From Tetmemena sp. SeJ-2015 (Eukaryota > Ciliophora > Spirotrichea > Sporadotrichida > Oxytrichidae), in the NCBI GenBank assembly GCA_027382625.1, contig JAJKFJ010023741.1, positions 1 through 12,644 on the forward strand: a stretch of 12,644 bases of DNA, read 5' to 3'. Below are positions 7,972-12,644 of this stretch, in pieces. How positions within the stretch are numbered: the stretch's first letter is position 1; every line of letters starts with the position of its first letter. The position numbers were made by a program, and so were the translations under genes. The notes under the pieces were generated by a model. It was not told where the DNA came from, did no database searches, and was given only the letters and a program-made list of their open reading frames with translations.

Positions 7972-8406
7972 TCAATAGTATACTAGTCGGCAATAAAGCC
8001 TAAGAAATGTCTTCTCATAACTTGAGAGTGAAATTAAATGACTCATTTGAAGTTGTAGTAAAGTCTCGTGCTGTTTACTAAACAGTCTAACATTTTCGAA
8101 CTTTAACCTTTAAAAGGCACATGATATATCTGAACTGCTCATAAATAAATTCAATAGCTATCTTCCTTTGTAATCAGGCTATTCGCCAGCAAAATTAGTG
8201 TAAAATAATCTTTAGTGATTATGAGCTTTTTTAATATTTTTAGGCTATTTGCGAAACACTTCACTTGTCTCGCCAACTCTTTTGCCAATTGAGACCATTC
8301 CGTTCCATCTTTTGGATGGAATTATCCTTGGAAGGAATCCCTCATCTAGAGATTTTTGCCTTTAAATCAGTGGTATAAACGATTGTTGAAAGTTAGAGTT
8401 ACAGCT
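7972..8406 (-). CDS. Long minus-strand open frame, unrecognised
   Basis: This frame of 145 codons, including the final TGA at 7972-7974, is bounded upstream by TGA 8407-8409 and uses TAA/TAG as Gln. Its first part looks protein-like: DEGFLPRIIPSKRWNGMV, SIGKRVGETSEVFRKQ, TNFAGEQPDYKGRQ. There is no ATG near the start, so it would be an internal exon or MDS. Local GC is above that of the flanks. With TGA as the only stop, a frame of this length has a chance probability of several percent per frame, so support is modest. No family recognised. Confidence 0.35.
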
Positions 8407-8409
8407 TCA

Positions 8410-9262
8410 TATCTTTTTTTAGGATCTCATACTGAACGTTAAATAAATGTCAAAGCTCAGTTAAATTACTATTCATGCTTAGCCATTCATTTAAGTGATA
8501 CTATTTATTGTAATTTTTTATAATCTATAATTATATCTTTATATGATTTAAATGTTGACGATAAAATTAACGGGACGGGCTATTTTAGAACTAAAAATCG
8601 GATCTTTAATAAACATAAATATTTAGTTTTATATAGTAAATTTTTGCTTTATAAAGAACTTTTTGTGCTAAAAATCAAGGGAAGATGTTTGAGAAGTATT
8701 CTCTGTTAAAATATTTAAGTTGTCAAAAAATTTGAATTTTCCAATCCAAACATCTACTTCATTATTGAACATTCAAAAATGATTGAAATCTTTTTTATTT
8801 GCTGTTAAGGAAGGGATTTTTAATTTTAGAAAATACCTCGCACTTTTTAAAAAAAATATAAAATGCCTTTTATCATAATTTCTTACAACATAAATTATGT
8901 TATTTTTAAACAATTAAAATATCCCACGCTCCTCTAAGCTCTCTTTTCTTATTAATTTTAGTTTTTGGCTTAATAAATATTTTTGTCAATGCAACTATCA
9001 TTGCTTTATAATACTTTCAATATTTTTAACTGAAATTTTTTATAATTATATACTTCTTTTAAGAATTTGTATAAAGATCTACTACTTTAATTTCGATGTA
9101 AATTATTTAATAAAAATATTTTTAAAAATAGTACTGCTATATATTAATTACCTTATGAATACTTTAAGATGCTTAGATTATTTTAAATAATATAGAAGTA
9201 ATTATGGATTTATTCTTTTAATGATTAATTTTTGAATTAATTAAAAATATTAAAATATAAAT
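8410..9262. other. AT-rich non-coding DNA
   Basis: Strongly AT-rich. I see no coding frame with protein-like composition, no RNA gene and no long repeat. It may hold the promoter or first MDS boundary of the downstream ubiquitin-like gene. Confidence 0.45.
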
Positions 9263-11326
9263 GTATCATCTTTTAAGTTGAATATTGATTCTGAGGAGAC
9301 AGTTGGCCAACTAAAAAAGAAAATTTATGGGGGGGGCCTTTCCTCGTCATTCTAATTTTTTTAATGAAAATATGAAAATCGCGAACAAGCCTAAAATCAG
9401 CCAAAAACAACAATCCTTTAGTCCACATTGAAATTTAAAGGGTCTATCCAGATCATATTATTTTAAAAAGAAACATTAATTTTTTAAAAAAAGTCTCTAA
9501 ATTTTATCTTTCATATTTAATTTAAATAATAATTATAGAATACATAGAAAAATAGTTGTAATAAAAATATTTAGATTTATATAAAACAATACCTAATGTT
9601 TTATTTGGTGTTTTAAGTATAAAGAAGATTCTAATAGTCTGATATATTAATTGCGAAGATATCTGAGCTTCTGAAATTTTTATCTTAAACTTCTAAAATT
9701 CAACCTTTTTTTATTAATATAAGAATTCTTTTGCAATTTAATTTTTTTCTCCTAAATAAAAATTCTTTCAAAGAACTTTTTAAATTACTAAAATAATGAA
9801 TGTGGCCTGGATAGACCCTTTGGATTTGAATTTGGACAAAAGAATTTTTGTTTTGGCTGATTTTAGGCTAGATCATGATTTTTCATATTTTCATAAAATG
9901 TGGATGACGAGGAAAGGGGCCCCAAATTTATGAAATAGATGATAACCTTGACCCAGAATTAATGCATTTAAACTCTTATAATTATTAAATATGAGATTCT
10001 TCCTAATTATCATAACAAAATATCAATTAAGAGATTAGAAGTAAAAATTAGAAGGAGATATTATATTTATAATAATGAAGGATAGATGAAATAATTTAAA
10101 TAATTAAATCTCCATAAATAATTATTAATCTGTGAAACTTTAAAAAAGTTTTTATATTTTGTCAAAAAAAGGACACACATTATACTCAGGTATTGATAAT
10201 TTACTCCTTAATATATTTTTAATTTTCTTTTAAAAATATTGAGACTAGAAAACTAGCTTTGACTAAAAAGAATCAATTTATATAAGTAAAAATTTTAGTA
10301 TTCTAAATTTAAAAACTCTCTCACAAATGTTAAGATTTAAATAAGTCTAAATTTATAAATTTTATCTTTTGGAAGGACTTTCCCCCAAATGATTACTTAT
10401 CTTAGTTTTGAGCATGAGATTAAATCTTCTTTCCCTCTATTTTTTGTTATGACATTTAGCTTTTGGTATTTTATTTGCAGTATGCAGGTATCGATTTAAA
10501 CGATGACGATAAGAAATTGAGAGAGTATAATATCATCAGCGGAAGTTCAATTGACAAATTCAAATGCCCTCTTTCTAAAGAATTTAAATGCAATTTGTTT
10601 ATAAATTCTAAAGAATTTTCCCGTCACTAAAAATAATTGCTCTTTAAATTTTCTTGATTGACAGTTTTTAATGACAATTTAAAGGACTTAATTTAAGTGA
10701 GAATTAAATTGGCTACTGAATTAAAATTTAACTGCTCATTTATCACTGATCTAAAGTAGCTTAATTTAAAGTTAAATATTTTGGAATGGAATGTCTGACG
10801 ATTACGCCAGCCACCTCAATCTTAAAAAAACTCACCTTACTCAAGCTTTCACGGGAGATAGAACAACCCTGTTTGACAACGGTGGTTCCAGCCTAAGCAG
10901 TGGTACTCTCCCGCAGCCAGTCTCAAGATCGCCTATGAGGGAGCTGCCGATCCAAGGACCCTGAGCCATCTTTTGCTTTCATCTCGGCAAATTCGAGAGA
11001 CATCACTCAAGATCAGCGAGAGAGCAAAGTCGACGGCTACCTCGAGGCTGGTGGTGGGAGGGGGTGAGTGCTGCTAAAAATGAACGAAAACAATTAAGTT
11101 TAAATTAGCTCAATATATTTTTTAATTTAATTTTATGTCATTATGATTTATAGGCTATAGGATCCCAGGAATACTCCTGTCTTATGAGCCTGACATGATA
11201 TTTATGGAGCGTAGTGAAACTGGCAATGCAAAAATGCCATGCGGTCACGTAATATCAACTGAAGCAATGACTCAATTTCTTAGGTCTTTGATTTAAGCGC
11301 ACAAATACGTAATAAGGTGCCCTGGA
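9263..11326 (+). CDS. Ubiquitin-like / PCGH-domain protein, segmented gene
   Basis: Pieces: 9263-9329 (SFKLNIDSEETVGQLKKKIY), 9933-9966 (EIDDNLDPELM), 10476 to about 10580 (QYAGIDLNDDDKKLREYNI), a GC-rich exon about 10799-11063, and 11154-11326 (RIPGILLSYEPDMIF, KMPCGHVISTEAMTQFLRSL, KYVIRCPG). The first three rebuild ubiquitin from strand 2 to YNI...GSS when an inverted-repeat element and an IES-like segment are removed. The last has a Cys-Gly-His...Cys-Pro pattern suggesting half of a zinc site, like the PCGH domain I associate with ubiquitin-like proteins of hypotrichs; the rest lies outside or elsewhere. A role in a ubiquitin-type pathway is inferred. The exon before the intron fits only one phase (QWYSPAASLKIAYEGAADPR), which contains TGA at 10874-10876, so either an MDS boundary lies there or the gene is damaged. 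Strand 1 of the fold and the start codon are not found. Confidence 0.7.
9321..9329 (+). repeat. Left 9-bp target duplication / pointer
   Basis: AAATTTATG here is repeated at 9924-9932. It is part of the ubiquitin-like coding frame (K-I-Y), and one copy suffices to restore the frame. Confidence 0.8.
9330..9470 (+). repeat. Left terminal inverted repeat
   Basis: Matches the reverse complement of 9785-9923 with scattered mismatches and small indels. The outer 10 bp differ most (GGGGGGGCC versus GGGGCCCC). Confidence 0.8.
9785..9923 (-). repeat. Right terminal inverted repeat
   Basis: The reverse complement reads GGGGCCCCTTTCCTCGTCAT and continues with the same blocks as the left end, to GGTCTATCCAGG at 9805-9816. 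Confidence 0.8.
9924..9932 (+). repeat. Right 9-bp target duplication / pointer
   Basis: Second copy of AAATTTATG. The frame continues from here as Y-E-I-D-D-N-L-D-P-E-L-M. Confidence 0.8.
9967..10475 (+). other. IES-like AT-rich segment, pointer TGCA
   Basis: TGCA at 9963-9966 and 10476-10479 bound about 509 bp of AT-rich DNA. Removing it with one TGCA (513 bp) joins DPELM to QYAGIDLNDD in the same frame, matching where ubiquitin reads QQRLIFAGKQLEDG. The right end resembles an acceptor (TTTATTTGCAG), but no GT donor exists on the left near the frame's end, so an IES fits better than an intron. A 4-bp pointer alone is weak; the support comes from protein alignment plus phase. Confidence 0.55.
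10581..10798. other. AT-rich segment within the ubiquitin-like gene
   Basis: The ubiquitin-like frame fades after SSIDKFKCPLSKEFKC. This is probably another IES, but no boundary pair with consistent phase was found. TTGACAA occurs at 10551-10557 and 10873-10879, but joining there leads into a frame that stops soon after. Confidence 0.35.
11064..11153 (+). other. Spliceosomal intron (90 nt)
   Basis: The donor GGGG|GTGAGT and acceptor GATTTATAG|GC are both good. Splicing joins the GC-rich exon (SRLVVGG) to GYRIPGILLSYEP; only one of the three upstream frames fits this phase. It shows that the GC-rich block and the PCGH exon belong to one plus-strand transcript. Confidence 0.65.
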
Positions 11327-11642
11327 AAAGCTGCCTTATTTCATTTTATATCTTATTTTTAAAACATGTTTAGGATATTTCTTTAATTGAGTTCTAATTA
11401 AGATCTAAAATAATTTATATTTTATTGTTGAAACTTAATACAACTCATTGATATTTTTCCTCAATATTAGGAAATCAAAGTGAAGCTAGCAGTTTTTATC
11501 CAAAAATTGGAAAAAAATAAAATAATTTCATTTAGCTAGACAAGGTAGAGTAGCATAAAAATTAACTGAATTTTAATAGCTTGCTATCTCGAATCTTTAA
11601 TTAATTATTTTAAACCTCAGGGAAGGACTGCGATACGGAATA
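11327..11642. other. AT-rich DNA downstream of the PCGH exon
   Basis: The PCGH frame loses coding character after CPG. A separate plus-strand open frame from about 11468 (GNQSEASSFYPKIGKK) to TGA about 11665 is within chance length. This is probably an IES or intergenic DNA; the rest of the PCGH domain is not found. Confidence 0.4.
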
Positions 11643-11656
11643 AAAACCCCAAAACC
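11643..11656 (-). repeat. Telomere-like C4A4 / G4T4 tract
   Basis: AAAACCCCAAAACC equals about one and three-quarter units of the spirotrich telomere repeat. On the minus strand it reads GGTTTTGGGGTTTT, the orientation expected at the 3' end of a chromosome carrying the adjacent minus-strand kinase gene, which ends about 90 bp away. Fourteen bases in AT-rich DNA could be chance. Confidence 0.4.
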
Positions 11657-11729
11657 ATATAATATGATAAGAAAGTGAAAATAAGTTGTGTATAATTAAT
11701 TTCTTTATTAATACTTATAATCATGCTAA

Positions 11730-12639
11730 ATTTTTAACCCTAATCAGGCAATCTAAAGTCTTCCAGGAAGGTGACCTTGACGTCTGTCTCATATTCTCTG
11801 AATTTTATACCTTTAAGTGATTCCTCTTTCTCAGATAACTGAGTGTTAGGTTTCATAGGTTGCTTGATTATTACTTTGTTTACTAACTTTTTCAAAGGTT
11901 CTGATACCTTGTCTATCTTACAATGTCTTGTTGCGAATTATATTGCATCATTTCACTTTCACACTAGTAGTATCCCTCTGGTTTCATATCGCATTCAAGT
12001 ATGATTGCAACTATAGACCAAATGTCCCACTGCACTGAACCGTTGAGCCAAGTCTGTCTCTATGGGAAGTAGCCTGCAGTTCCTTGCACCGATGCTTCCT
12101 CAATGTTTTCTCTTCTTACAACTCTGTTGAAGTCTATGACAGTTGCTCTGACTGGTTCAAAGTTTATCATGATGTTCTCTGGCTTGAGATCTCTGTGCAC
12201 GAATCCCAACTCATGCAACTCCATCACTCCTCTAACGAGGTCAGTGAGAATAGCAGTAAGCTAGATACTTGTTGCGCCTCGTGCTGAGAAATTCTCTTAG
12301 TGTGATCTCCCATTTAGGAAGGCGAAAAGGCGATGTAATCATGATCGATAAGAACACCAGCAAGATGAAGAACGTACTAGTTCAGTTTTTGTCCCTCGCT
12401 TCTCTCAACACTGTCAGTTCGTTCGCGAACTCAAGGCCTCTATCTTCCTTCTTTACAAGGTATTCGTTAAGGAAAGATCTTGTAAGCATACTCTTCTTGT
12501 ATGATGGTGTCTCTTAGCTTCGCATCAGCAAGGCGGAGGTAATTTTTAACACACCTCCTAAATTACAACTCTCAAGCAGGAGTTTGCTTTTAGCTAGCTG
12601 AAACTTTACTGACACCATACACTAAGGCTTCTGATTCAT
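11730..12639 (-). pseudogene. Protein kinase pseudogene with many frameshifts
   Basis: The translation is recognisably a Ser/Thr-type protein kinase when frames are switched: LADAKLRDT and EEYAYKIF (likely the lysine strand), LEFANELTVLREARDK (helix C), VLHLAGVLIDHDYIAF, MGDHT, GVMELHELGFVHRDLKPENI (catalytic loop, HRD near 12190), VIDFN (DFG position, 12126-12134), GTAGYFPQRQTW and QWDIWSIVAIILECDM. The DFG glycine is Asn. About seven single- or double-base shifts are needed (near 12545, 12470, 12388, 12335, 12320, 12255 and 11910), several at homopolymers. There are no introns or IES-like gaps. The end is unclear because the last frame runs on (QLSEKEESLKGIKFREYE to FLEDFRLPD). The 5' end may lie beyond the window. 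The frameshift-free bL12 gene argues against simple sequencing error. The type resembles a multicopy hypotrich kinase family. Confidence 0.8.
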
Positions 12640-12644
12640 GCTAA

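Larger units (their letters stand above)
9330..9923. mobile_element. 594-bp inverted-repeat (MITE-like) element inserted in an exon
   Basis: The ends are long imperfect inverted repeats: about 9330-9470 on the left and 9785-9923 on the right. Shared blocks include CCTTTCCTCGTCAT, GAAAATATGAAAA, CCTAAAATCAGCCAAAA and GGTCTATCCAG. The termini are G-rich (GGGG...CC). The AT-rich middle (about 315 bp) has no transposase frame, so the element is non-autonomous. It is flanked by AAATTTATG at 9321-9329 and 9924-9932, a 9-bp target duplication. Long inverted repeats with G at the ends and a 9-bp duplication resemble Mutator-like elements, but that assignment is an inference. Removing 603 bp (element plus one duplication) keeps the reading frame of the ubiquitin-like gene, so it would behave as a precisely removable IES. 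Confidence 0.8.

Noticed and set aside
10551..10879. TTGACAA repeat as a pointer joining ubiquitin-like and GC-rich segments
   Set aside because: Joining there enters a frame that stops before the intron donor and does not match the phase required by the next exon.
10755..11110. Inverted repeat around the GC-rich exon (AGCTTAATTTAAA versus AGCTAATTTAAA)
   Set aside because: It is short, imperfect and built on the palindromic word AATTTAAA; the right copy lies inside a well-defined intron.
12084..12517. Two plus-strand ORFs across the kinase region
   Set aside because: Both are antisense to recognisable kinase motifs and have no family features of their own.
11730..12639. Kinase frameshifts as sequencing errors
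   Set aside because: The bL12 gene of similar size and homopolymer content has none, so decay is more likely, although read-level data were not available.
1..12644. CRISPR arrays, bacterial operators or ribosome-binding sites
   Set aside because: No regularly spaced repeats were seen, and the genetic code, introns and gene families are those of a ciliate.

Overview
The window looks like germline (micronuclear) DNA of a hypotrich/spirotrich ciliate. Five observations point this way. (1) Genes read through in-frame TAA and TAG as Gln and end at TGA (ciliate code); the bL12 gene is the cleanest case. (2) Introns are short GT...AG introns. (3) Coding islands of 35-57% GC sit in very AT-rich DNA. 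(4) At least one gene is interrupted by non-coding DNA bounded by short direct repeats, and removing that DNA plus one repeat restores the frame, as for internal eliminated sequences (IESs) between macronuclear-destined segments (MDSs). (5) A short C4A4/G4T4 telomere-like tract is present. Genus and nuclear origin are inferred. Because TGA is the only stop, 50-150-codon open frames arise by chance here, so bare ORFs are scored low.

Layout. 1-2171 (+): a Q/N/S-rich hypothetical gene with one clear intron and two candidate small IESs. 2470-3541 (-): an intact mitochondrial ribosomal protein bL12 (L7/L12) gene with two clear introns. 3542-4938: AT-rich DNA with a decayed minus-strand coding fragment at 4130-4401. 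4939-5199 (+): a divergent single ubiquitin-like domain. 5200-7081: a puzzling block with a 30-bp perfect inverted repeat, a GC-rich island, a multi-exon minus-strand gene and a plus-strand Asn/Glu-rich coding fragment. 7082-9260: AT-rich, with one long minus-strand open frame. 9263-11326 (+): a segmented ubiquitin-like/PCGH-domain gene, split by a 594-bp inverted-repeat element with a 9-bp target duplication, then by a second IES-like segment, then by a normal intron. 11643-11656: telomere-like tract. 11730-12639 (-): a protein-kinase pseudogene with about seven frameshifts.

The genes do not form a pathway. Two ubiquitin-like genes and a kinase of a type that looks multicopy in hypotrichs fit a gene-family-rich germline locus. 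The main interest is the DNA architecture: an inverted-repeat element acting as an IES inside an exon, an inverted coding repeat that looks like a scrambled-gene pointer, and a kinase relict next to a correctly oriented telomere-like tract.
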